Counted from the stretch's first letter, positions 36,640 to 49,925 are shown. The stretch is 64,000 bases of DNA from Talpa occidentalis (GCF_014898055.3 NW_023602073.1:19019784-19083783); one strand, 5' to 3'. Numbers and translations are program-made. Notes: a model not told the origin generated them from the sequence alone.

Positions 36640-39610
36640 GAAGGCAACCGAATTAGACAGGAAGAAGAAAAACTGTCTCTATTTGCAGATGACATGATAT
36701 ATTATACATAAAATTCTAAAGACTCCACCAAAAAAAATATTAGAATAAATGACTTCAGTAAAGTTACAGGACAAAAGTAACATACAAAAGTCAGCTGCAT
36801 CTATATGCCAACAAGAAACTATCAGATAGAGAAATTAAGGACACAATCACATTTACTGCACAATAGCAGCAAACACAATAAAATAATTAGAAGAATATTT
36901 TACCAAGAAGGGGGAAAAATCTATACTGAAAACTATGATTTTGATGAAAGAAACTAAAAAAGACATGATGCATAATCCTTTCATTGTATTGTTGAATTTG
37001 GTCTGCTAGTATTTTGTTAAGAATTTTTGCATCTATGTTCATTGGAGATATTGGCCTGTACATTTCTTCTGGGATCCTTGTTTGGTTCTAGTATCAAAAT
37101 AATACTGGCCTCATAAAAAATGTTTGGAAGTGTTCTCTCATCTTCTACTTTTCGGAAGAGTTAATAAGTACAGTACTGATGCTTCTTTCAATATATTTGG
37201 TAGAATCTGCCACCAAAGAAATGAAAGGGATCCAAATAAGAAATAAAAAGGTAAAGTCTTTTAAAAAAAATATTTATTTATTTATGCATACAAGAACTGG
37301 GGTACATGCCAGAGGTGTCGGGAGTGAGAGGATCCACCAGAGACAGTGGGGAACAGAACAGGCAGATTGATTGAAATACACTGCTAAGGGGAGCAGCGGG
37401 TGAGTCAGGAGAGGTCTGCTGCACCATGTGGGTAGCTCCCTGGTTGGGGATCAAACTCATGCTGCAGTGGCTGCAGACTGCCTCATAGATTGCGTCTTAA
37501 ACCCTTGCACCATCAGGGAGGCCCATAAAATCATTTTTGTTTGGAGATGGTATTATCTTAAATATGGAAAGTCCTAAAGACTTCACCTTCACCAAAACCC
37601 TTTTATAGCTAACCAATGAATCAGAGTGGTTGCAAGAGACAAATACCAATACACAGAAATGAGTTACCTTTCTATGTAATAACAACAAGTATCACAAATG
37701 AAATGAGAAGCAACTCATTCATGATAGCAAAAAAAAAAAAAAAAAACCACAACAACAACAATAAAATACACAGGAGTAAATTTAACCACAGAGGGAAAGT
37801 ATCAATAACAGGAAAACTACAAAATTTTGATGAAATAAATTGAAGAACTAAAACTAACGGAATGAATTGGAAATATGACTACTGCTAAAATGTGCACATG
37901 ACCCAGAAAGCCATCTATAGATTTTATGCATTCCCTATCAAAATTCTAAAGAGATAGGGGGAAAAAAACCCTAAAATTTCTACGGAACCACAAAAAGACA
38001 CTGCCAAAGCAGTTCTGACAAAAACAACAACAGAGATGAAGGCATCACACTTTCTGATTTCAAGCCACACTACAATGTTATGGTAATTAAAATAGTATGG
38101 TACAGTCATAAAAATAGACCCACACAGCACAGGGGGAAAAAAAGCACAATCTAACTGCAAAAATGACTAGTATTTGACAATGAAACCAAGAATACTCAGG
38201 GGGAAAGATAGTGTCTTTAATAAATAGGACTAGGAAAACTGGATAAACAATGCAGAGAAATGGAATTGGAGCCCCCTCTTACAATACTCACAAAAATTTA
38301 AAAGAAACGGATTAAAGATGAGACCCAAAACTGTTAAAATCCTAGAACACATCAAAAGGAGAAAACTCTTTGGTTGACAGCTATGTTTGAATATGACACC
38401 AAAAGCACTAGCCACAAAGGCAAAAAATAATAAGTATAGGATGCCTTTTCCAAGATGGGGAGTAAATGCACAGAAAGGCTGATTTCACACTACAATTTAC
38501 ACATATTGACTCTTTTAAATATATTAATCACAGTCCTCATTCCAGTAAATATATGAATAAAGCAAAGTTCCAAGAGAATCATGCAATATTGTTTAATCGT
38601 TTTCAAATGCCTAAAATTAGACTTTAAAAATACTTGCTAGGAAGCTCTGGCCTGCGAATACAAAATAATGGTGGGCTCCTAAATGAAGTCCTGATAGTGA
38701 GTTTGTAATTCTCATTGTATAGGTCCTTCACATCCTCAGTTGGGTCAACTCAGTAGTATTTAATTCTTTTTGAAGCAATTTTGAATGGAATTATTAATTT
38801 TTCTTTATGCTTATTTTTTATACTTGTTTGTATATAATAATGCAACAGATTTTGTATGTTGACTTTGCAACCTGCCACTTTGCTATATTCATCTATTGTT
38901 TCTCTAGGTTTGGAGTGGCATCCTCAGGGTTTTCTATATATAATATATTAACTATGAATAATGAAAGTTTCACTTGTTTTCTGATTTGATTCCCTTTATT
39001 TCCTGTTGTCTGATTTCTTTAGCCAAAACCTCTCATTCTAAATTAAATGGAAGAGGCTGCAGTGGATATTCTTGTTTTCGTCAAGATCTCAAAGGGAAAG
39101 TTTTCAGTGTTTCACCATTAAATATTATTTTGGCTGTTAGCTTAAAATATCTGGCCTTTATTACACTGAGGTAGGTTCCTTCTACTCCCATCTTGTTTAG
39201 AGTTTTTATCATAAATGGGCACTTTATGATAAAAATCTTCTCCTCATCTATTGATATTACCAGGGTTTTTATCTTCAGTTATGCTGATATAATGTACTAC
39301 ACATTGATGAATTACATATATTAAATCATCTAAGTATTCCTGCAATATAAACCACTTGATTGTGATGCGTAATATTTCTGACATATTGTTGAATTTTATC
39401 TGCTAGCATTTTGTTGAAGATTGTTACACTGATGCTTATCAGGGAAGTTGATCTATATTTTTCTTGTGCTGTCTTTATCTGTTTTTTAATATTAAGGTAA
39501 TGGTGACATCATGAATTGCATTAGGGAACATTTCTTCTTGGGGTTTTAGGAAAAAATCCGAGCAACCTTGGGCATAAGTTCTTCTATAAGTTTTGTCTTC
39601 AGAGGAAACA
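36640..39610. mobile_element. Old L1 mosaic with pieces in both orientations
   Basis: Plus-strand ORF2 text at 36640-36970 (TTTGCAGATGACATGATATA, the FADDMI codons) and 37530-38440; minus-strand ORF2 text at 36970-37170 (TTTGGTCTGCTAGTATTTTG) and 38750-39610 (TTTGCAACCTGCCACTTTGC). A SINE sits at 37261-37524 and a young L1 adjoins at 39611. The back-to-back orientation suggests several insertions or inversions. All frames are broken. Confidence 0.75.
37261..37524 (-). mobile_element. tRNA-derived SINE, type C
   Basis: Tail ATATTTATTTATTTATGCATAC, head CACCATCAGGGAGGCCC to 37524. Inserted within the L1 mosaic; flanks TAAAGTCTTTT and TAAAATCATTTTT are similar. Confidence 0.9.
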
Positions 39611-40168
39611 AGAGCTGTGTGGAGATTTCTTGACCTACTAAACATAGAGCTTCCATATGATCCAGCAATTCCACTCCTAGGTATTTACCCAAAGGACACA
39701 GAAACATCAATTCCAAAGAGCACCTGCACACCTATGTTTATAGCAGCACTGTTTACAATAGCTAAGCTTTGGAAACAGCCCAAATGCCCAAAAATAGATG
39801 ACTGGATCAAGAAGATGTGGTACATATATACCATGGAATATTACTCAGCATTCAAAAAAGATAAACACATGCAATTTGCAGCAACATGGATGGCGCTGGA
39901 AGGGATCATGCTCAGCGAAATAAGCCAGAAAGAAAAAGAAAAATACCGGATGGTCTCACTCATAGCAGGAATCTAGAAAACTTAAATAAGGGACCAGGAA
40001 AATGAATAACTATAAGAAAGTGAAAATCAAAATCAACAAAAAACTATGAACCAGAGACACTTTTTGGGGGTGGGGGGCGGGAGGGGAGGGATTGGGGTCA
40101 GAATGGGGGGGTTGCAATTGTATGGGGAATATAAAAATAAAATTTATTATAAAAAAAATAAAATAAAA
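39611..40168 (+). mobile_element. Young 5'-truncated L1, ~560 bp
   Basis: Starts within the ORF2 3' third (GDFLTY-like text after AGCTGTGTGGAGATTTCTTG), keeps the last ~115 ORF2 codons open to 39976, then has the G-rich 3' UTR (GGGGGTGGGGGGCGGGAG at about 40064) and an A-rich tail. Its last 80 residues equal those of the copy at 56652. It sits at the end of an older minus-strand L1 piece; I could not define a clean TSD. Confidence 0.9.
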
Positions 40169-40952
40169 GTAATGAAACTTCCAAAAAAAAATAAAATAAA
40201 TAGAGTAATAGAATGTGTAACAGAATGCTAACCATCAACTGGAGTGTATGTTCAGTGAACAGTAAGCCATGTGATTGTTCCCACAATCATAGGGTCCAGA
40301 GCATAAATACAGCTTTATGGATTAAAGGTGTCTCTTTTATTGAATCTTGTTGACAATGGTAGCCAAAACAATTTTTAAGCAAATAAATGATGTGATTGTG
40401 TCATTTAGCAAAAATAATTCAGATAAATACTATAAAAACTAAGTGTTGATCTGGCTGGAAGATACCATAGATGGTTAATGGTTCATATAGGTTAAAAAGA
40501 TGTTAACTAATATATTGATAGGAAATAGGAAATATGTGCTGAAGAGTGGATGTATTCTAAAAACATGTCACAGAGAATAACGCTTAGGTTGATTTTTGGG
40601 ACAAAACAAAAAGCAGATCAAAGATAATTAGGGGAGTTTGTACAGCAGTTAATCGTGATTTGATGATTTGATATTAGAATCTGAATATTTGATGTGCACT
40701 TACAGGAGCTATTTCCACAAGATAATGAGTTAGGTTGTAAAACTACTGAAATTTTAGAGTCAGATGACCCGGACACTTGGCCAAGATTCCATTTGCTTTA
40801 TTATTTAACTCAGGAGGAGGTGTACGGTAGATTCTTCATCTAGATTAGGTTAAAGCCACGGAATGATAAAATATCTCAGGAGCAGATTGTAGAGGGAAAA
40901 GAGAGCCAAGTGCAGAATATTTAAAAATCTATGCATTCAAGTTTGCACCCAT

Positions 40953-41317
40953 TGTGAAAAAAAGTGAGAATCGGGTGTGAAAGGTTTGGCACGGTAAAGA
41001 GACGGAGAGCCAGGCCAGTTCCTAACAGGCAGAAACTTTATTGCACCCAGAGCAAGATTCACCGACCCCCACCGTGGCCGGAGAAGTTGCGCCTGTTGTG
41101 GGGGAGACGTCCTTTTGTAGGGTGAGGGGAGGATAGGCATGAAAACTGGGTTGGAAGGGGGGAAAACAGGTTTAGGCGGAACAAAGTTGTTTTTCATGGA
41201 GCCGAGTTGTTTTTCTACTGTTTATGGCTTCAGTTTCGGTTTGATGGTATCGGTGGTAATGGTGTCAGGGACATCTTGTTTTTTTCTATGTGGGCTTCCT
41301 CATTCCTGGCCCCTACA
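40953..41317 (-). mobile_element. Probable LTR, ~340-365 bp, minus strand
   Basis: Read on the minus strand it starts TGTAGGGGCC at 41317, has CTACAAAAGGACG as a weak TATA region near 41115, an AATAAA at 41042-41037, a C-rich pyrimidine block, and a U5-like region ending near 40976 or 40953 with CACA. TCGA (41318-41321) and TCGG (40971-40974) could be an imperfect TSD if the end is near 40976. No internal region is seen. Confidence 0.5.
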
Positions 41318-41939
41318 TCGACCTTTCAGGGTGCAAGAAATAATTTTTAAAAACAGAGAAGACAATGGACAGCGTAATTTCTTAAGGGAAGGGAACACTA
41401 TAAATACCAAATGACATCAAGTAAGGTGCTGCCTAGACCATCTAACCTGCATGATGGGAAAGACATTGGTGATTTCACAGAAAGCACCTTTACCAGAATG
41501 ATAAGGAAACATGACCAGAAGAATATTTGGAAATGTTGATGGGAGGAGGGAAAAAAAAAAAAAAACCATTGACTATTTTGTGTCCTAGGAAAAAGATGAA
41601 GTCAATAGAGAGCGTGGGGCAGGGAAGGAGGGTAAATTCAAACTTTTTCTGATAGGATAGATGAGCACATTTTTAGGCCTATGGATAAACAAATGATTGG
41701 ATATAAGAAGCTGAAGATGGAATAGATCAGATATAATAGAACGACAAGGTCTCAAAGAAGTCAGAAGGTAAGAGTTGGTAGGACCATTAGAAAACATTCT
41801 TTTAGTCAGTCAGTGATAGTGGAATGATATAATATGAAAAATAAGGCATGGAAATTCATGTTTAAAGACCTCTATTTTTCTCTTCTAAGTAGGAAGAAAT
41901 TATCTTCTGAACATAAGGATGAAGAATTTAAAGACTTGC

Positions 41940-42200
41940 CCTGGATATGAAGGTACAGAATGGGAACTATAGTTAATAATATAGTATTATATATTCAAGG
42001 GTGTTAAAAGATTATATCTGAAAATTTCTCATTACACACAAAAGATTGTAGCTATATGAAGGGGTGAATGTCAACTAGACTAATTGTAGCTATCATTTCA
42101 CGATGTATACAAATATCAAATCATTATGCTGTGCATCTGAAACTAATATAATGTTATGTCAATTATATCTCAATTAGAAGATTTTTAACAACTACCAAAA
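41940..42200 (+). mobile_element. L1M-type 3' end remnant
   Basis: GAACTATAGTTAATAATATA, ATGTATACAAATATCAAATC and TCAATTATATCTCAATTAGA are blocks of an old L1 3' end in plus orientation. No coding remains. Confidence 0.55.
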
Positions 42201-43543
42201 AATAACAACAAAAAACAAGTAATCAATACAACTAGATTTGGGAAGCGGAAGTTAGGTAGAGAAAATATGTTCACTCCCAGTATTTAACAGAAAAGCTTGG
42301 CTCTGTTGACGTCTCCTCTCCAAAGACTCCTACTTTGCTCCCCAGAGGCAGTCAAACTCTGGCTACTTGAACTGGAGCTAATGAGTTACATGGGGCAGGC
42401 ACTCAGGGCCACTAAAAATAAATATTTTCAAGTATCTCAGTCCCTAAAGCATGTACTTTGACTTTGGAGGCTTATAAAAATATCCCTCAGAAATATAATA
42501 GTAGACATTTTACTCACAGGCATCTTCCATGTATATAAAGGTATTTATTTACTTCTGGTTAGTTAGACTCCATCATCCACTCCAATTTATACTCCCTCTT
42601 AAGCACTGAAACACTCAATAAAATGACTGGACAATATTTCTGGAAAACCCCAAGGATAACTCAAGCTCTTTACAACAGTTTCTTATACAGAATTAGTACT
42701 AATTTTAACAGAGACCAAGTAACAGTTTTTACTTTACTAACTTTTGATGATTATCCAATTTTAAAGATCTTCTTTTCTAACATGGCATATTTTAAAACAC
42801 AGTTTCATTATTTGAGTCAGTTTTTATTCCAAGGATTCTGTTCTATCTACTCAATCCCTTAACACCTTTACATGACTAAGTACCTTCTTGGTGACCACTG
42901 AATGTCATCATTCATGGGGGACCAGCAGACATGAGTTTCATCAGCCTGATCTTAATTTTTCCCAGCAATATGCCAATCTTTCACGTTCCCATCAATACAT
43001 TACAAACCTAAAAAGATGAAAGAAATCTCCCAACTATACTACAAATTCTGGTCAGATTAGAAGTCAATAGGTAAGGCACAACAGAGATGAAGATGCACTC
43101 CTGAAATCTATAGTTTTGTAAACAAAAGGTCTAGCAACAGAATTCATTAAATTGATAAGGGAAGTTACCTACAAAGGAAGGCGTTGACAGGGATCTGTAA
43201 TCGGCTCCTCCTCCTCAGTGAGCCCGGGTCAGATTAGAACTCTGGCAAACAGTAACTTCTGAAATACGCCAAATGGGAGATAAATGAGGACTTTATCGGG
43301 GTCACTACATGCTGACTGTTGATCTAGTAATGTTTTTAGCAGGATTCGCAGGGTCTGACTGTAGGGCAGTAAACCTGCAGTTTACAGACTGCAGTTGTGC
43401 TAATGAATGACACTTCCACATACAGGATAGGGTAAAAAGATATGGACACACACACATAAGGCGAAAAAAAATCCCAAACCTCTGACTGGTACCACACAAG
43501 GTAGTGTCCCACATTTCAAAATGTAAAAACACATTCCATTTGA

Positions 43544-43980
43544 TGGAGCTAGAAGGGATCATGCTCACCGAAATAAGTCAGAAAGAAAAAGAAAAATACC
43601 GGATGGTCTCACTCATAGCAGGAATTTAGAAAACCTAAATAAGGGACCAGGAAAAAGACTAATTAACACAAAGTAAAAATCAAAATCAACAAGCAACTAT
43701 GGACCAGACACACACTGCGGGGGGTGGGGGGGACGTAGGGGGGCAGGGAGAGGAAGGATTAGGGTCAAAATAAGGGGGGGTACAATTGTATGGGGAATAT
43801 AACCAAAATGAAAATGCATACATTGTGCAAAAATGAAAAATGATGTAAGAATTATATAAAATAAAATATTAAAAAATGTGTAACTTGTATATATACACAT
43901 GCATATATATATATATATGCATGTGTATATAATTGTAAAGATGTTTACATTTTATAGGAATGATTCACAAAAAAAAAAAT
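43544..43980 (+). mobile_element. 5'-truncated L1 with ~100-bp 3' flank between two poly(A) runs
   Basis: L1 ORF2 end and 3' UTR occupy 43544 to about 43878 (the encoded REISQKEKEKYRMVSLIAGI-like end, then the G-rich run at 43718-43745 and an AT-rich tail). A further ~100 bases follow (43879-43968) and then a second A run (43969-43979). The perfect 15-bp repeat ACACATTCCATTTGA at 43529-43543 and 43981-43995 encloses everything, so the extra segment arrived with the L1. It contains an AT-rich inverted repeat at 43889-43931. Confidence 0.85.
43889..43931. repeat. AT-rich inverted repeat (palindrome)
   Basis: The arms around TACACATGCATATA and TATATGCATGTGTA pair across a short TA spacer, a near-perfect 43-bp palindrome inside the extra 3' segment of the L1 insertion at 43544. 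Confidence 0.85.
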
Positions 43981-44473
43981 ACACATTCCATTTGAGAAAG
44001 GGCGAGTCAGGGATTGTCTGGATTCTCATAGATATTGCAAGCGCTGTCACTCTGTTCTGTATCCTTTGCTAGTTGTTAGTAAATCTGGTTCTGCTGCTGC
44101 TGCTGCTGCTTTTCAAAAGCCATTTTCAAATCTTTTGTCACTCAAAACCTAAGTGGGTGGTGTGCCCTGTTCTCTTCAGAGAGCAAAGGAGCAGAAGGAA
44201 TCCATGAGCTCCCTGAAGTAATGAGAGCTCTGAACTCCAGGTGGCAAACACAGATGAAATTTTAAAAATTTAGCCAAGCCCAGGGCACAATCACTGCAGG
44301 CACTCCACAGTTGTGGGGAGAGATCAAAAGGAAACAGCCCAAACACTTTTGGGGAATTTTATACAAGACTGCAGTCTTATACACAAAGCATGGGAACTTA
44401 GGGAGGTATTCCTAGATCCCATTAGAGAGAAGTTACAGAACAATACTGAGCTGGTTTGGCTTAGTGTCTTTTA

Positions 44474-44744
44474 TTTATTTTTTTTAAAAGATTTATTTAT
44501 TTATACAAGAACCAGGGTACAGGCCAGATGTGTAGGAGGGTGAGAGGATTCACTAGAGACAGAGCAGGTAACAGAACAGGCAGACTGACTGAAATACACT
44601 GCTGAGGGGAGCAGCAGGCGAGACAGGAGAGGTTTGCTGCGCCACGTGGGTTTCTCCCTGGCTGGCCAGGATTGAACCCACGCTGCAGAGGCTGTGGACA
44701 GCTTCACAGAGGGGCGCTCAACCGCCTGTGCCACCAGGGAGACC
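44474..44744 (-). mobile_element. tRNA-derived SINE, type B
   Basis: Perfect 14-bp TSD CTTAGTGTCTTTTA at 44460-44473 and 44745-44758. Tail AGATTTATTTATTTATAC, head CACCAGGGAGACC. Confidence 0.94.
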
Positions 44745-45987
44745 CTTAGTGTCTTTTAAATTGGTTTTTTTATGTCTGTTTTTAGCATGGGGATCAGAGA
44801 TCTTTATTTTCTGTTAATTTATTTTCAAGTAATATAAACCATCCCATTACCTCCAAACATTTCCTTATAGCAATGAACCTTTTTAATGGCAGCATTTTGT
44901 GGCTCTTAAGAGCAGAAAAATGCTCTGGTTGCTCAGCCACAATAGGCTCAGTGACTTCATGAGACACTTCATGAGAACTTGCGGTTTTCAGCACCAAAGA
45001 AAGTTCATTTCAGGTTTTTTCCTTAATGAAAGGGGTAAATCCATTGGGGTGTGTGGAATAATAACAGAGTGGGAAATCTGTCACCTTTGGGTGTTAACAA
45101 TATTCCAAAACTGATTTAATACATGAATCACATCACAACGCTGTCAACATGTTTCCCAAGTGCTGATTTCAAGTGTGAATATATGATCCTGTCATGCATA
45201 TAGACAGAAAATGGACTACGTGGCTGACTGGCTTGAGTGTCACCTCCACCTTGCCCAATGTTGTGTCCGTAACAAGAACACTAGTCATGAGCATGGCCAA
45301 CAGAGGAGGTTCAGGGCCAGGAGGATGTAGGTTACCTGTGAAGACAGGGAACTTTATAATTGTTATTTGTATGTCTGTACTCAGACACTCAATGTTATTT
45401 GCTACACAGAGGTCCATGTGGGAAAACCTACATTTATGTGAACAGTTCTATGCTGAACTGTCAAAGCTCTAGCCTCCATGGGAAGATACACTGCCATGAC
45501 ATTTAATTTCTACAAAATCCAAGCTTCATACCCTAAAACAAACTGACACTATGAACTGATTTTAAGAGGGGTTCTAAAGGCTAGAATTTCAGATTCAACT
45601 TTTCTGAAATTTGTTTAGTATTCATATTCAGAATTGTATGATAGCTATTTCATATGCAGTTCATTTATTTTTTAAGCTTCCCCCTGGTAAATTAAGTTTC
45701 CACAGAGCGTGAAGTTTTCTGGATTAAGATAACCCCATGGATTCAGTATCCATATGTTTTAAAATGTCACTGATTTTAAATTATATGGGAATTTTGCCAT
45801 ATGTGAGATACAAAAACCCTGACTAATTGATGCATCAAAGAATTTGAAAAATAGTATGAAAAAAATTAACCTACACATATTTTACCCTTCAAAATGTTTG
45901 TAGCATCACTGTCAGTAAAATGTATAAAATATAATTTATGATGTGGGTGATGTACTATTTAATGTGATGTCTTCAAAAGTCATTTAA

Positions 45988-46252
45988 GGGGCTTCCCTGG
46001 TGGCAAAAGGGGTTGAGACACAACCTAGGAAGCTATCCTCAACCGCTGCAGCACGAGTTCAATCCCCGGCAAGGGAGGAGACCTACATGCTGCAGCAGAC
46101 CTCTTCTGACTCACCACTGCTCCCCTTAGCAGAGTATTTCAGTCAATCCACCTATTCTGCTCCCACTCTGTCTCTAGTGAATCCTCTCACTCCCCACTCC
46201 CACACCTCTGGCCTGTATCCCAGCTCTTGTATGCATAATAAATTTTAAAAAA
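45988..46252 (+). mobile_element. tRNA-derived SINE, type C
   Basis: Head GGGGCTTCCCTGGTGGC, tail TTGTATGCATAATAAATTTT-A(n). CAAAAGTCAT repeats at 45974 and 46253 as TSD. Confidence 0.92.
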
Positions 46253-46828
46253 CAAAAGTCATGTGAAAAAGGAAGAAGTTGGCTCACAAACTTAAAATGA
46301 CCAACTCCCACACCTCATAACAGTGTTTCTCTGGCTACGTACAAAATGGTACGTGAGTATTATCTTGTGTTATTGCAGCTCGGTCACTGCCACGCCACCT
46401 CACACCCTTTACCCACAACCTTATGTGACATGAACACCACATGTGATGATTGCAAAGCAGTTAGGTCACATTTAGACTGATTTCTGCATGGCTTTAACAG
46501 GAATGATTTCAGCAAGTTTTATTTGAGCTTAGAGTTTGTTTTTTCTATAGAATCCCCACTTAATTCTGTGAAAAAAGCTCTTATACAGTGAAACCATGGA
46601 TTTTATATTACAAGGATCAAAATGCAAGAAAAGTGATATAATTCTGGCAATGGCCTGAAAATGCTAAAACACTTAAGTTTCTTACAAAGTTTTAGTGGTT
46701 CATTTTCTTATTTTGGTTATATTTTTATGGTTTGTACTTAGATGTGTTCTTGTAAGAAGATATAGAATAATGATCCCAAATAGTGGTAAATACAAAACTT
46801 AAGGAGCTTTTAAAAATAACAATTACAG

Positions 46829-47115
46829 GGGCCTCCCTGATGGTGCAGGTGGTTGAGTGCTGCATGTGAAGCTGTCCGCAGCCTCTGCAGCACGGGTTCA
46901 ATCCCGGCCAGCCAGCGAGACTCCCACATGGTAGGCAAACCTCTCCTGTCTCGCCCACTGCTCCCCCTCAGCAGTGTATTTTGTCAGTCTGCCTGTATTT
47001 TGTCAGTCAGCACTGTATCTCTGGTGAATCCTCTCACCCTCCCGCGCACCTGGCCTGCACCCTGGTTCTCATATAAATAAAAAAAAAAAAATCTTAAAAA
47101 AATAAAAATAAAAAA
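46829..47115 (+). mobile_element. tRNA-derived SINE, type B
   Basis: Head GGGGCCTCCCTGATGGTGC; a short internal duplication of TATTTTGTCAGTC (46977 and 46998). ATAACAATTACAG flanks it at 46816 and 47121. Confidence 0.92.
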
Positions 47116-47314
47116 TAACAATAACAATTACAGAGCACATTCTCCAGGCACAGAAAATCAGCATATCCCAAGGTTGGAAGAATTCATGACTTTAGATTTT
47201 AATCTTTCATAAGAGGACAGGGGAAGGAAATTCCCATATGAGTTGTCAGGGGAAATTTTGATGATACATGAAGGACACACAGATACTACAGGCACTGACA
47301 ATCAGTCCTTCCAT

Positions 47315-48251
47315 TCAAGTATCTTCCTCACACAGACATCTGGAGCCATTGTCTTTCCAAAGCACCCTCTTCATTGCTCCCTTCACATCCTTGTTCTGCA
47401 GAGTATATATAAGGAGGTTCATCATGGGAGTAACGATGCTATAAGAGTTGTGAACTTGCCCTGATCACGAGAGTAGTTGTTGCTGGGCTGCAGATAAGCA
47501 TACATGGCTGTGCCATAGAACAGGGAGACCACCAGGAAGTGGGATCCACATGTCCCAAACACTTTTCTCTGCCCAGACACTGACTTTATTCGCAAGATAG
47601 CCCTGACTATCCGACCATAAGAGAACATGATTAACGAAACAGGAATGAGAAGAATGACGACACTGACAAAGAACATCTCAGACTGAGTCTTAGTAATGTC
47701 AACACAGGCAAGCTTGAGCAAAGCAGGGATCTCACAAAGGAAGTGGTCTAATTCATTTCTCCCACAAAGTGGTAGGAGGAAGGTGAGCACTGTAACGAGT
47801 TGGAAAAACCAAAGGTCCATGAAGCAGAAGACATCAGGGAACAGAGACGGGGGTGCATGATCACAGTGTAGTGGAGGGGCCTGCAAACAGCCACGTAGCG
47901 GTCAAATGCCATGACACCCAAGAGGATGCATTCTGTGCACCCCAGGCCCAGAGAAATGTAGAGCTGAGCTACACACCCACCATAGGAGATAGATTTGTCT
48001 GCTCCGCTGAGGTTCACCAGGAACTGTGGGATGACACTTGTAGTGTAGCACAGGTCCAGAAAGCTCAGGTTGGAGAGGAAAAAGTACACGGGGGTGTGAA
48101 GGTGGAACAATGCAATGATGGTTGTGTTTCCCAGCAAAGTGAAGCTATAGAAGATCAAAAGAACCACAAAGAGGACTAACTCCAGTTGCGGCCTGTCAGA
48201 GAAACCCAGTAAGATGAACCCAGTGAAAGAACTTCCATTTTTCTCTTCCAT
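47315..48251 (-). pseudogene. Olfactory receptor pseudogene, class II, family 2 (OR2G/OR2Y-like)
   Basis: Reading leftward from 48251 the first frame starts MEEKNGSS (glycosylation site at N5) and carries [25 protein letters not shown] and [15 protein letters not shown], all olfactory receptor hallmarks. Three lesions are visible. (1) Four codons are missing before LHTPVYFF, between helices 1 and 2. (2) Near 47785-47796 one base is lost after NSLQ and the frame ends at 47748; the other frame carries [30 protein letters not shown] and DQGKFTTL. (3) Near 47438-47450 the frame shifts again and runs to a TGA at 47315-47317. The helix 7 motif is also degraded to [10 protein letters not shown], so the NP of NPxxY is gone. 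It is of the same family as the intact receptor at 31471 but on the opposite strand and clearly a different subtype. It cannot give a seven-helix receptor as read. Confidence 0.9.
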
Positions 48252-49925
48252 GCTGTGTTAGTACAAGTTTCCTGCGAAGACAAAGCATTCAGCAATTTTT
48301 CAAAGTTATCTTCAAAAGATATTGTCAAAGTCATAGCCCTAGGGCTTTATATACAACTATTTGAAGACATGATTCACTCATTATATTTAACGTTTTTACA
48401 CCAATTTACTTTCACAATATCAAAAAAGTACTATGATATTTAACGTAAGAAAATTCAATAATGAACTATGTGTTTCCATCAATCACAGGTAAGAAAAATC
48501 TGTTTCAGAGTGAGTTAATTATGATAAAGTATGCATGAATATATGTCTATTTTAGAGAAAAACAAGGGATGAGAGCACTTAAGAAAGTGTTCCAGCCAGG
48601 TCCATGAGTGGTGGGATGTACCTCGGGGAGAAACAAAGAGCACACAGAGACCTTGCAACCTCCAGGGCGAGTGGCCATCAGCCCTGCCCAGATCAACAGA
48701 GTTCTTTCAAACCTTGGTGGGAGTCCACCAGCCTCATCAAGTGCAGATACTGAGTAAAGAAGTAGCCCAACGGTCCAGAGGCCACATGACCACCCGTGAC
48801 ACTGGGCTCAGATAGACGCCCACCAGCCCCAACAGCCCAGACACCCAGCTGGACAACCCACACTTGGGAGAGCAAACCTCAAAACAAACAATGGGGAGAA
48901 AGAAAAATACAAATGGTCAAGCAAGCTCTCCTGGGAACAATACACTACAGAAAAAAAATCAATCTCCAAAACTGAACAACAATCAGAGAGGAATTTCCCT
49001 GCTTGACAAAGAGAATTCAAAATTGCCATAATTAAAAAACTCAAAGACACAAGAAAAGGTGCAGAAAAGGAAAAGAAAATTATGAGAAGCAGCATCAACA
49101 AACAGATGAACAAGATTGAAACTTAAAAAAGAAAATGAAGGAAATTCAGGATATTAAAAGATCAATAGAGGAGCTAAAAAGTTCTGAACAAAAGCCACAA
49201 AAATAGATATGAAAGAACAAATCAGTACTCTTGTAGACAAAACAAAAGCAAAAAAGAAAAGGAAGAGAGATTCAAAGTAAAAAGAATGAAGAAACACTTG
49301 GAGAAGTTTATGACAACGAGGAAAGGAAGTATTAGAGTCATAGGAATCCCAGAAGGAGAAGAGAGGGAAAAGGGAACTGAAAAACTATTCAAGGAAATTA
49401 TTGAAGAGAACTTCTCAAACCTTAAGAGGGAAATGAAACTAGACACAAAGGAAGCTAGAAGGATGCCAAATTACCATAATGAAAGGAAAACTGAAGCAAG
49501 CCACGTAATAGTAAAGCTTCCAGAGTCCAGACAAAGAAAAAATAATAAAACTGACAAGGAGGAAGAAACAAATATTACAAGATGCCTAAAATCCAAATCA
49601 ACAAAGGAATGAACAAGAAGAACAGAATAAGGTACCAAACAGAACCATAAAACTAGAACAAAATGGCCACAAAAGAGTTCCATGTACCAATAATCACCCT
49701 AACATAAATGGACTAAACTCACCAATCAAGACACAACATAACATGTTGGATTAGAAAACAGAATCCAACCTCTGCAGTTGCCAAAATACACCTAAACTCT
49801 AAATATAAACAGAGATTTAAAGTAAAGGGTTGAAAAACAATTCTACAAGCAAATGACCCCCTAAAAAAGAAAGGGGCAACCATACTTAGATATAATAGGC
49901 TTCTAATTCAAAAAGGTGAAAAGAG

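Larger units (their letters stand above)
44759..47314. other. Gene-free stretch with two SINEs
   Basis: 44790-45980 holds no gene I recognise; 45194-45472 is open on both strands (92 and 82 codons) but without motif. SINEs at 45988 and 46829. 47134-47314 lies 3' of the receptor pseudogene. Confidence 0.5.

Noticed and set aside
44092..44111. CTG/TGC triplet repeat as a disease-type expansion site
   Set aside because: Only about six units, outside any gene.
45169..45472. Possible small gene with open frames on both strands (82 and 92 codons)
   Set aside because: No motif, no Kozak or splice support, and length is within chance for this composition.
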